A stretch of 12,952 bases of DNA from Lachnospiraceae bacterium. Its GTDB lineage: Bacteria > Bacillota > Clostridia > Lachnospirales > Lachnospiraceae. Numbering within the stretch: position 1 is the first letter of the stretch; every line of letters starts with the position of its first letter. The position numbers and the translations under genes were made by a program. The DNA is taken from contig VSOA01000083.1 of the NCBI GenBank assembly GCA_009774585.1, positions 1 through 12,952 of the forward strand, in the 5' to 3' direction. Below the pieces are notes generated by a model. It was given only the letters and a program-made list of their open reading frames with translations, did no database searches and had not been told where the DNA came from. This document shows positions 1-6,478 of this stretch, piece after piece.

Positions 1-45
1 GAATAAATTCATAAAAGATTCTCTTATTGTTTCCCAGATATTCAT
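1..45 (-). CDS. Partial N-terminus of a probable MacB/FtsX-type ABC transporter permease
   Basis: Only the first 15 codons are in the window; the gene runs off the left edge. The reading frame from the ATG at 45-43 gives MNIWETIRESFMNLF. This resembles the start of MacB-family permeases, which typically open with a short amphipathic stretch (MNxxEsixxAlxsl) just before the first membrane helix. A GAGGAT Shine-Dalgarno-like run lies about 9 bases upstream of the ATG. An in-frame ATG at 60-58 would add five residues but has no comparable ribosome binding site. A leftward promoter at 128-156 fits this gene. The family call rests on a very short peptide and on my memory of the family, so it is tentative. 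If correct, the protein would be an inner-membrane subunit of an ATP-driven efflux or lipoprotein-handling transporter, with its partner genes to the left. Confidence 0.45.
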   Translation of the reverse strand, partial: MNIWETIRESFMNLF

Positions 46-127
46 ACGGATAATCCTCATTTCTGTTTGTTATTAGGAAAATATTTTGAATTCGGGTTTG
101 CAGTTGCGTGCCCGTTTATTCCAATTA

Positions 128-156
128 AGTATATACTGTGAAGTTCAATTTGTAAA
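128..156 (-). promoter_or_regulatory. Promoter for the leftward permease fragment
   Basis: On the minus strand a -35 hexamer TTTACA (156-151) and a -10 hexamer TATACT (133-128) are separated by exactly 17 bases. Each matches the SigA consensus at 5 of 6 positions. Transcription would start near 121, giving a leader of about 75 bases before the ATG at 45. Confidence 0.6.
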
Positions 157-264
157 TTCATTCATAAATGTTCTTACGATTGTTGTGATTATGGATTTTA
201 TATCAAATTCCATATTACATTTATTTTCCAAATGCAAATTGTGATATTTTAAACTAAATATGAA

Positions 265-747
265 GTGATGGAATATAAAGAAATGATGTTAAATGAGGGG
301 AGAAAAACGGCGACAATCAATCTGATGATTACGGCAGTCAACAGATATCTTAATTTTGCAGGGCATAGAGAGTGTGCGGTGCGTGCTTTGAAAGTACAGA
401 CAAGGCAATGTCCGGACAATATTCTCAGTATAGACGAATACCGCAGAATGACGGATTATGCGCGGAAAATAGGGCAGGATAAATACTATTGTATCATGCG
501 TACTCTGGCGCTTAATGGTATCCGGGTCAGTGAACTTTCGGGCTGTACGGTGGAAGCGGGCGTGCCTTGGACTAAGGCACACCTGCACAGTTTCAGACAT
601 TTGTCCGCCATCACTTATATGCAAAAGTACGCTAATCTGCCGGAACTGGCGGATATACTCGGTCATTCCAGTCTGGAAACAACCAGAATCTATACGACCA
701 CTACTGCGAAGGACAAGCGCAGGAGAATGAACGAACTGGATTTGTGA
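265..747 (+). pseudogene. Decayed tyrosine recombinase (XerC/XerD-like integrase) with an internal deletion
   Basis: This is a remnant of a phage-integrase-family site-specific recombinase. The open frame codes for 160 residues, against roughly 280-300 for the family. The first part (residues 1-50) matches the end of the N-terminal SAM-like DNA-binding domain. Residues 84-92 carry the first catalytic arginine in GIRVSEL (R87). The frame then jumps within about 20 residues to HSFRH (H108, R111), LGH (H134) and the nucleophile context RIYT (Y143). In XerC/D enzymes the first arginine and HxxR are nearly 100 residues apart, so about 75 residues, including the catalytic-lysine beta-hairpin, are missing. 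The junction lies near 553-564. The first 60 or so residues are also absent: family-like residues continue a few codons upstream to 253 and then hit a TAA at 250-252. The fragment keeps R, H, R, H and Y but is very unlikely to recombine DNA. It marks an old mobile-element insertion. Confidence 0.8.
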
Positions 748-848
748 TTAACATACCACTTATACTGCCGGAGGCAGAATCAGTGCACCGGGGTATGGAT
801 TGCAATGATATGTGGCATACTTTTTTAAGAATGTTTTTGCAGGAGAAA

Positions 849-1319
849 CTATGATAAAGGATATAAAATATTCTCGGCAATAACGCCGCAGCCGATTTTG
901 ACGCCGGAATTTCCGGAAGGCTGTGTGGTGAAATCATCAGGCGTGCTATGGATGATCAGGGAGCGGTCTATGATTTCCGGGAGCTCGAAGCGGTCGGTAT
1001 AGAAAACACTGTAGGCGTATCCTTCGTTGCCAAGAAGGGGAAGCAGGTCTCCGGCATGTTTAGGGTGCGGCAGCCCGGCAGGATTATAGTGATTTCCGGT
1101 TTTGTCAAAAGGAAGAGAGCAGTCGCCTGTTTCATGGATGTGCATTCCGTAGAACTGGCTGTAGGGCGGAATATCTTCGTACGGCAGACCGTATATTTCC
1201 GTTTCGATCAGTACACCGCCAAAGGGAACCGGATAGAAATATGCGATTCCGTGAAGGGAAGGATTGTCGGCATTGCCGGTAATCTTTGCGTAAGCGCTGG
1301 GATATGAATATTGTCTCAT
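849..1319 (-). CDS. Cu/Zn superoxide dismutase family protein, apparently cytoplasmic
   Basis: This 156-residue protein belongs to the copper/zinc superoxide dismutase fold, which converts superoxide to oxygen and hydrogen peroxide. All metal-ligand positions are recognisable: HIH (H60, H62) and H124 for copper, H77 in HYNP as the bridging histidine, and H85, H88 and D91 in HPKHAGD for zinc. C67 and C144 correspond to the conserved intrasubunit disulphide. The C-terminal GNSG...CGVI segment is typical. The active-site arginine (R143 of bovine SOD1) appears to be K141 here. There is no signal peptide or lipobox, unlike most bacterial members, which are exported. The start ATG at 1319 has AGGAT about 7 bases upstream. 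The gene is divergent from a ZIP metal transporter across about 106 bp, suggesting a metal or oxidative-stress link. Because some Firmicute members (YojM type) are weak or inactive enzymes, activity is likely but not certain. Confidence 0.88.
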   Translation of the reverse strand: MRQYSYPSAYAKITGNADNPSLHGIAYFYPVPFGGVLIETEIYGLPYEDIPPYSQFYGMHIHETGDCSLPFDKTGNHYNPAGLPHPKHAGDLLPLLGNEGYAYSVFYTDRFELPEIIDRSLIIHSTPDDFTTQPSGNSGVKIGCGVIAENILYPLS

Positions 1320-1425
1320 AGAGGTATCCTGTTTCTATATAAGATTGCTTTATGATATGTGGCGGGAATTCATATTGTGCATAGGATAAAATATCTGCTG
1401 TAGATGAATGAGGATAGGTGATAGT

Positions 1426-2202
1426 ATGCAGTTAGCGCTTGGATTATTGATTCCGTTTGCCGGAACGACGTTCGGTTCTGCAATGGTTTTTTGTATGAGA
1501 AGAGAGATGAACGGGAAGCTGGAGAAGATGCTCTTGGGGTTTGCTTCCGGCGTTATGATAGCGGCCAGTGTGTGGTCGCTCTTAATTCCGGCAATTGACA
1601 TGGCGGCGGAGCAGAGCAGGATTGCCTGGGTGCCGGCTATGGTGGGATTCCTTGGCGGAATGACATTTCTGCTTGCTCTCGACAGTGTGATTCCGCATCT
1701 TCATCTGGAGAGTACGCGTCCGGAGGGTGTGGAAGCCAATTTAAAAAAAACAACTATGCTTGTCCTTGCGGTGACGCTGCACAATATTCCGGAAGGAATG
1801 TCTGTCGGGGTGACTTTTGCCGGTGCACTTCTGGGCAACACCGGTATTACTATGGCGGGAGCGTTCGCACTGGCAGCGGGGATTGCGATTCAGAATTTCC
1901 CGGAGGGAGCGATTATCTCCATGCCGCTTCGAGGAGAAGGCATGTCGCGCCTTAGGGCTTTTGTATATGGTTCACTGTCAGGCATCGTGGAACCGATTGC
2001 GGCGGCAGTCACTATACTGCTCGCCGGACAGATTGTGCCGGCGCTTCCTTATCTGCTTGCATTTGCGGCAGGAGCAATGATTTACGTTGTGGTGGAAGAA
2101 CTGATTCCTGAATCCCAGACAGGAGAGCACAGCAACATCGGGACAATCGGTGTGGCAATCGGATTTGTGATTATGATGGTATTGGACGTCGCACTCGGGT
2201 AG
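1426..2202 (+). CDS. ZIP family divalent metal transporter (GufA/ZupT-like)
   Basis: This 258-residue, highly hydrophobic protein is a ZIP-family importer of zinc or other divalent metals, with about eight membrane helices. The transmembrane IV motif HNIPEG (119-124) and the transmembrane V motif QNFPEG (156-161) carry the metal-binding residues. The first position of the second motif is Q rather than H, as in the GufA-like branch. EELIPES (224-230) matches helix VI. A short H-L-H element (91-93) after helix III may be a metal-binding loop. The ATG at 1426 is chosen because AGGTG lies 5-6 bases upstream; an in-frame ATG at 1408 has no ribosome binding site. Import of Zn, Mn or Fe is the family role, and specificity cannot be read from the sequence. 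It is divergent from the Cu/Zn SOD gene, and no clear promoter or Zur box was found between them. Confidence 0.9.
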   Translation: MQLALGLLIPFAGTTFGSAMVFCMRREMNGKLEKMLLGFASGVMIAASVWSLLIPAIDMAAEQSRIAWVPAMVGFLGGMTFLLALDSVIPHLHLESTRPEGVEANLKKTTMLVLAVTLHNIPEGMSVGVTFAGALLGNTGITMAGAFALAAGIAIQNFPEGAIISMPLRGEGMSRLRAFVYGSLSGIVEPIAAAVTILLAGQIVPALPYLLAFAAGAMIYVVVEELIPESQTGEHSNIGTIGVAIGFVIMMVLDVALG

Positions 2203-2260
2203 ATGAACACATACGAAATTGACACATGCAGAATTGACATATGCAGACATCTGCACACGT
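2203..2260. repeat. Degenerate tandem repeat of about 15 bp
   Basis: Downstream of the ZIP gene, 2216-2230 and 2231-2245 are adjacent 15-base units that agree at 13 of 15 positions (core ATTGACAyATGCA). Weaker copies can be traced on both sides (2202-2215 and 2246-2260). The tract sits before the MATE promoter and is not part of any gene I can support. Its role is unknown. Confidence 0.5.
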
Positions 2261-2296
2261 CTACAAATCTGACACATTTAGATTCAGATGTTTGTA

Positions 2297-2325
2297 TTGC
2301 GGAAGATTATCTTGTCATGTATAAT
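2297..2325 (+). promoter_or_regulatory. SigA-type promoter of the MATE gene
   Basis: A TTGCGG -35 box (2297-2302) and a perfect TATAAT -10 box (2320-2325) are 17 bases apart. Transcription would begin near 2332, about 28 bases before the chosen ATG at 2360. This excludes the longer open frame beginning at 2288, which would start inside the promoter. Confidence 0.75.
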
Positions 2326-2359
2326 TCGATGTAAAAGTAACAATCAACCGGGTGTAATT

Positions 2360-3694
2360 ATGAATGATAAGAATGATTTGACAAAAGGGAGTGTGGGAAA
2401 GAATCTTCTGCTGTTTGCAATGCCGTATCTGTTGTCCTGCTTTATGCAGACCTTTTACGGTATGGCGGATTTGTTTGTGGTAGGTTTGTATAACGGGTCG
2501 GAGACTACTACGGCGGTTTCCATCGGCAGTCAGGTCATGCATATGCTGACCGTGATCATCGTCGGATTCGCCATGGGGACAACCGTGCGCGTCGGACGCA
2601 GCGTAGGTGCTGGTGATGAGAAAGCGGCAGCAGAGACAGTGGGCACATCCATTGTTCTTTTTGTGGTATTTGCGGCAGTAGTGACATGCGCGCTGCTCGT
2701 CAGCACGACGGCGATTGTCAAAGTTATGTTAACCCCGGCAGAGGCGGCAGCGGAGACGAAGGTTTACCTTGCGATATGTTTTGCGGGGGTTCCGTTCATC
2801 ACCGCATATAATGTGATCAGCAGTATTTTCCGTGGTGCGGGAGATTCCAGACGCCCCATGTATTTTGTAGGAATTGCCTGTGTGGTCAATATCATGTTGG
2901 ATTTTGTGTTTATCGGCCTGTGCGGTATGGGTGCGGCCGGCGCCGCGCTTGGGACAATATGCGGTCAGGCGGTGAGCGTGGCGGTTTCACTGTTTATGAT
3001 GTACAGATGTAATATGGGGATACGCATTGTACGGCAGGATATCCGCATGAAGCGGGAAGTCGTTTCACAGATATTGAAGGTGGGCGCGCCGATTGCCATG
3101 CAGGACGGTCTGATTCAGATTGCATTCATCGTGATTACCGTGATTGCCAACAGTCGTGGACTGATTACCTCGGCAGCGGTGGGGATTGTAGAGAAATTGA
3201 TTGGATTCATGTTCCTCGTGCCTTCTGCGTTTCTGTCTGCGATTTCTACTGTTACGGCACAGAATATGGGGGCAGATAAGGCGGAACGAGCGCGCAGGTC
3301 ATTGTATTACGGTCTTACCGTTACAGTCGGATGGGGAATTCTATGCGCGCTGTATAACCAGTTTCTTCCGCATACGCTTGTCGGTATTTTCACGAGAGAT
3401 GAAGCAGTGCTGGCGGCAGGATGTGAGTATATGAGGGCATATGCTTTTGATTGTGTCTTTGCGGCGGTTCATTTCTGTTTCAGCGGATATTTCTGCGGAG
3501 ATCAGAAGTCGATGATTTCATTCATACATAATATTACGGCAATCCTTCTTGTTCGTATTCCCGGTGCATGGCTTGCAAGTAAGTTTTTCCCCGGTTCACT
3601 CTATCCGATGGGTTGGGCGGCTCCGCTCGGTTCACTGTTGTCAGCGGTGATATGCGTTGGATTTTATGTGTATTACAGAAAGATGGAGAAGTGA
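2360..3694 (+). CDS. MATE family multidrug/cation exporter
   Basis: This 444-residue polytopic membrane protein has the size and about 12 hydrophobic helices of MATE exporters, which extrude drugs or cationic metabolites in exchange for Na+ or H+. The N-terminal region is typical of the family: a short cytoplasmic LTKGSVGKNLLLFAMP start, MADLFVVG in the first helices, and the VGRSVGAGDEKAA loop (about 78-90). FRGAGDS precedes helix 5 of the first half, and a TAQNMGADKAERARRS loop occupies the equivalent position in the second half, showing the internal two-fold repeat. The start at 2360 follows a weak GGGTG site and a convincing promoter at 2297-2325. The substrate is not predictable. No terminator was seen after the stop, but the next gene has its own promoter, so it is probably monocistronic. 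Confidence 0.92.
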   Translation: MNDKNDLTKGSVGKNLLLFAMPYLLSCFMQTFYGMADLFVVGLYNGSETTTAVSIGSQVMHMLTVIIVGFAMGTTVRVGRSVGAGDEKAAAETVGTSIVLFVVFAAVVTCALLVSTTAIVKVMLTPAEAAAETKVYLAICFAGVPFITAYNVISSIFRGAGDSRRPMYFVGIACVVNIMLDFVFIGLCGMGAAGAALGTICGQAVSVAVSLFMMYRCNMGIRIVRQDIRMKREVVSQILKVGAPIAMQDGLIQIAFIVITVIANSRGLITSAAVGIVEKLIGFMFLVPSAFLSAISTVTAQNMGADKAERARRSLYYGLTVTVGWGILCALYNQFLPHTLVGIFTRDEAVLAAGCEYMRAYAFDCVFAAVHFCFSGYFCGDQKSMISFIHNITAILLVRIPGAWLASKFFPGSLYPMGWAAPLGSLLSAVICVGFYVYYRKMEK

Positions 3695-3708
3695 CAGGCA
3701 TCATCTAC

Positions 3709-3738
3709 TGGACGAGTCCGAATAGTTTATGCTATACT
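3709..3738 (+). promoter_or_regulatory. Promoter of the chemoreceptor gene (extended -10)
   Basis: TGGACG (3709-3714, 4 of 6 matches to the -35 consensus) is followed after 18 bases by TATACT (3733-3738). A TG at 3730-3731 sits one base before the -10, making an extended -10 element. The predicted start near 3745 gives a leader of about 40 bases. No SigD-type motility promoter (TAAA with GCCGATAA) was seen. Confidence 0.55.
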
Positions 3739-3785
3739 ATATCAGATATTCTTGTTCTATATTCTTGGAACGCAGGAGGTTACAG

Positions 3786-5060
3786 ATGAAAACAATTAGA
3801 GGTAAACTTATGATTACCGTCTCGGTGTCGGCATTTATCATCTTGTTTATAGGTTCGATGGTGAGTGCGGTCGTTGTCGGCAAGGCGAGTGTGGGGAGTG
3901 CAGTCGGCATGTCGGTGTTCGTCAGCTTGGTCGGAACAGCGTTGATTGACGTGGTGGTAGGAGCCATATTCGGTAAAGCTTTGGCGCCGCTTGCGGAGTT
4001 AAAGCAGTTTGCAACAGGCAATTTCAGCGAGCAGGACGCAGGCGGCAAGACCAAGGTGGCGGAGGGGTTCAAGAACGAGATTGAGGAAGTCACTCATGCT
4101 ACGAGAAGTATTAAGAAGCAGATTAAAGATACAATTACCGGTACGAACGAAGAAGCGGCAAATATAGCGGAAATCGTATCAGAAGCATATGCTGAAATGG
4201 CTGATCTGAACAACAATATTGATGCGATGGACCAGATTATGGAAGAACTGATCGGTAAGGTGGGAGAGGCCGCGGACGTGACAAGAAGTATCAGCGCGGC
4301 GAGCAACGATATCGGTGCAGAAGTTGATGACGTGTCCGGCAGAGCATCCGAATCAGCAGGCGCTTCCAAAGAGATTAATATCCGTGCGGAAGAATTATAC
4401 CGGAATACGGTGGAGTCTAAGAAGCAGGCGAGCGTTATCTATCACAGTGCAGAGGATGAATTGGAACATTCTTTAAAAGGCGTTGAGAAGATTGAGATTA
4501 TCAAGAGTCTGTCACAGGAAATCGGCGGCATTGCCAGTCAGACGAATTTGATTGCTTTAAACGCGGCAATCGAGGCGGCGAGAGCGGGAGAAGCAGGCAG
4601 GGGATTTGCAGTGGTTGCGGATGAGGTCAGAAATCTCGCGGAAAACTCGCAGAGTACCGTGGATAAGATTCAGAAGGTCATTGATGAGGTTGTGGATTCC
4701 GTTATGGAGTTAAAGGACAGTGCAACGAAACTTCTGACGTTTATGAGAGACCATGTTGTTAAAGATTACCATGCGATGGTAGATACTGCGGAACGGTATC
4801 AGAAGGACGCTGTGTTCTTTGCAGATATCGCCACTGGGCTGGGATCCGCATCGGAGCAGATGGGCGCCTCCGTGGAAGAGATGCTTGCCTCATTGAGTAC
4901 CGTGACGGAATTAAACAGCGTTATCGCGGAGGAGGTCCGGGGCGTGGCGGAAGCAATGCAGAATACGAATGTCGGCTCGGAAGAAATCCTGCGTAAGATG
5001 GCAATCTTAGAGAGAAGCAGCCGTTCCTTACAGGAAATAGCCGCCAATTTCAAGATTTAG
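3786..5060 (+). CDS. Methyl-accepting chemotaxis protein lacking an extracellular sensor domain
   Basis: This 424-residue protein is a chemotaxis signal transducer. Two hydrophobic helices (about 9-31 and 38-62) are joined by only about six residues, so there is no periplasmic or extracellular ligand-binding domain. A short, HAMP-poor linker (about 63-100) leads to a long coiled-coil signalling domain. The kinase-control hairpin tip is highly conserved: IASQTNLIALNAAIEAARAG (249-268) then GRGFAVVADEVRNLAE (271-286), which would bind CheA and CheW. Methylation-type Glu/Gln/Ala-rich heptads flank it. There is no CheR-tethering pentapeptide at the C-terminus. The ATG at 3786 is preceded by a near-perfect AGGAGG (3774-3779); the longer frame from 3729 would begin inside the promoter. 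No other chemotaxis genes are nearby. It may sense membrane state, energy or a cytoplasmic cue. The gene converges on the AGCS gene with an 8-bp gap. Confidence 0.92.
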   Translation: MKTIRGKLMITVSVSAFIILFIGSMVSAVVVGKASVGSAVGMSVFVSLVGTALIDVVVGAIFGKALAPLAELKQFATGNFSEQDAGGKTKVAEGFKNEIEEVTHATRSIKKQIKDTITGTNEEAANIAEIVSEAYAEMADLNNNIDAMDQIMEELIGKVGEAADVTRSISAASNDIGAEVDDVSGRASESAGASKEINIRAEELYRNTVESKKQASVIYHSAEDELEHSLKGVEKIEIIKSLSQEIGGIASQTNLIALNAAIEAARAGEAGRGFAVVADEVRNLAENSQSTVDKIQKVIDEVVDSVMELKDSATKLLTFMRDHVVKDYHAMVDTAERYQKDAVFFADIATGLGSASEQMGASVEEMLASLSTVTELNSVIAEEVRGVAEAMQNTNVGSEEILRKMAILERSSRSLQEIAANFKI

Positions 5061-5068
5061 CATAACTT

Positions 5069-6364
5069 TTACGATTTTATTCTGTTTCTCAGGCAGTACA
5101 GTGCCAGCACATTAGGAAATACCATAAGCGCGTTGATTAAATCGGTACTCTCCCAGACAAGATGCATAGGGATGACGGCACCGAAATAAATCATTAGAAT
5201 ATATGCAAGTTTATAGAGCGGAATACCTTTTTTTCCTACAAGGTATTCCGTTGCTTTTTCTCCGAAATAGGACCAGCCGATCAGAGTCGTCACGGCAAAT
5301 GCCGCGAGAGAAATTGTCAAAAAAGAATCCCCCACGTAGGGCAGGTGTGTGAATGCGGCGGCGGTCAGACCGGTTTCATTTACCCCGGCAACGGATGCAG
5401 GGTCGTAGAGTATATTGCAGACGATGACAAGACCGGTAATCAGACACATTACCACGGTGTCCCAGAATACGGCAGTCATGGACACATAAGCCTGAATGCG
5501 CGGTTCATCGACATGCGAGGCGGCAGCGGCAATCGCGGAAGTACCGATACCGGCTTCGTTAGTAAACAGCCCTCTGGCGATGCCGTATCGTACGGCATGC
5601 TGAAGCGTGGCGCCGGCCATACCGCCCGCTGCGGAAGTGAAAGAAAATGCGTCCTTGATGATCAATAGGCAGGCGGCGGGTAAGACTTCCCGATAGAGAA
5701 TGAGCAGCAGTCCGCAGCCAAACAGATAGACGAAGCTGATAGCGGGAACCGTGCGCTCACACAGATTCGCGATACTTTTCATGCCGCCGAGAATGACCAG
5801 TCCGGTTAGGAAGGCGAGGGTGATTCCGACAAGATGCGGCGAAAGCCGGAAGGACGCTGCGGCGGCCTGAGTGACGGAGTTTGCCTGTGTCGTACACCCT
5901 ACGCCGAAAGCGGCGGCTAGTGTACAGAGTGCATATAATCTGCCGAGTGTTTGGTTATGTAAACCATTTTTTAAGACGTACATTGGTCCGCCTTTGTATG
6001 TACCATCATCATTCCGACTGCGGTATAATACACTTAAATAACATTCACTGTAGGCGGTGGACATACCGAGGATACCGGTAATCCAGCACCAGAAGATAGC
6101 CCCCGGTCCGCCGAGCGCTACGGCGGTGGAGACGCCTATGATATTGCCGGTGCCGAGCGTAGCGGCAAGCGTGGTGGCAAGCGCGGAGAAGGGCGAAAGG
6201 TTCATCCCTGCGTTGTCCGCCTTACCGAGAGAGAGTTTCAATGCGTAGATAAGATTTCGCTGTGGAAAATGCAATTTTATGGTAAAATAAATGTGTGTTC
6301 CGAGCAGGAGAACGAGAAGAGGTAAGCCCCAGATTAAATTATTGATTTGTTCCAATATCGCCAT
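5069..6364 (-). CDS. AGCS family sodium:amino acid symporter (alanine/glycine/glutamine type)
   Basis: This 431-residue protein with about 11 membrane helices matches the alanine-or-glycine:cation symporter family (AlsT, GlnT, DagA), which imports small neutral amino acids with Na+. Family signatures are present: SALATTLAATLGTGNIIGV (60-78), the GGPGAIFWCW segment (85-94), GGPMYVL (125-131), RGLFTNEAGIGTSAIAAA (264-281) and the VFWDTVVMCLITG helix (299-311). The start at 6364 is chosen because a TATAAT -10 box lies at 6406-6401, which would put the transcript start inside the longer frame that extends to 6487. The ribosome binding site (AAAGCGG, about 8 bases upstream) is weak. The gene is divergent from the 6479 unit and converges on the chemoreceptor. 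Part of its coding sequence (5217-5252) forms a strong hairpin. The exact substrate is not predictable. Confidence 0.92.
   Translation of the reverse strand: MAILEQINNLIWGLPLLVLLLGTHIYFTIKLHFPQRNLIYALKLSLGKADNAGMNLSPFSALATTLAATLGTGNIIGVSTAVALGGPGAIFWCWITGILGMSTAYSECYLSVLYRSRNDDGTYKGGPMYVLKNGLHNQTLGRLYALCTLAAAFGVGCTTQANSVTQAAAASFRLSPHLVGITLAFLTGLVILGGMKSIANLCERTVPAISFVYLFGCGLLLILYREVLPAACLLIIKDAFSFTSAAGGMAGATLQHAVRYGIARGLFTNEAGIGTSAIAAAASHVDEPRIQAYVSMTAVFWDTVVMCLITGLVIVCNILYDPASVAGVNETGLTAAAFTHLPYVGDSFLTISLAAFAVTTLIGWSYFGEKATEYLVGKKGIPLYKLAYILMIYFGAVIPMHLVWESTDLINALMVFPNVLALYCLRNRIKS
5217..5261 (+). terminator. Probable intrinsic terminator for the chemoreceptor transcript, inside the AGCS gene
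   Basis: CGGAATACCTT (5219-5229) and AAGGTATTCCG (5240-5250) form a perfect 11-bp stem with a 10-base loop. The stem extends by one G-U and one A-T pair to 5217/5252. It is followed on the plus strand by GCTTTTTCTCC, a T-rich tail as expected for Rho-independent termination of rightward transcription. It lies about 160 bases past the chemoreceptor stop, on the antisense side of the symporter coding region. On the minus strand no T-tract follows the stem. Confidence 0.55.
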
Positions 6365-6400
6365 GGATTGCCGCTTTCTGTGAAGTGAATCTGATATCAT

Positions 6401-6429
6401 ATTATATAGAGAGGGAGAGACAAAAAGAA
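6401..6429 (-). promoter_or_regulatory. Probable promoter of the AGCS symporter gene
   Basis: A perfect TATAAT -10 box reads leftward at 6406-6401. The hexamer 17 bases upstream (TTCTTT, 6429-6424) matches the -35 consensus poorly, so an activator may be needed. The predicted transcript start near 6393 leaves a leader of about 30 bases before the ATG at 6364. Confidence 0.45.
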
Positions 6430-6456
6430 CCGGAACACGGTGAAGAGAGACAAAAA
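6415..6456. repeat. Direct repeat pair in the divergent AGCS/unknown-operon control region
   Basis: The 12-base word GAGAGACAAAAA occurs at 6415-6426 and again at 6445-6456, exactly 30 bp apart, or close to three helical turns. The first copy overlaps the proposed -35/spacer of the AGCS promoter. The second lies just upstream of the ribosome binding site of the rightward operon. The layout would suit a regulator that binds two sites on the same DNA face. Confidence 0.5.
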
Positions 6457-6478
6457 ATATTGAGGAAAGGAATCGCTT

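Noticed and set aside
190..214. Hairpin TATGGATTT / AAATTCCATA in the left AT-rich region
   Set aside because: The stem has a bulge, is AT-rich and has no T-tract or promoter context; it is likely chance.
765..777. CTGCC-GGA-GGCAG stem after the recombinase remnant
   Set aside because: Only 5 bp with a triloop and no T-tract, so not a credible terminator.
948..1307. Rightward 119-codon open frame over the SOD gene
   Set aside because: It is the antisense shadow of a gene whose protein carries all Cu/Zn SOD ligands; it has no recognisable motif.
1355..1375. ATATG-N11-CATAT symmetry in the SOD/ZIP intergenic region as a Zur or Fur box
   Set aside because: Only 5 bp per arm, with no match to the known Zur or Fur consensus.
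1978..2277. Leftward 99-codon open frame with many Cys and His residues
   Set aside because: Antisense to the ZIP 3' end, and its Cys/Val repeats come from the 15-bp DNA repeat; no ribosome binding site supports it.
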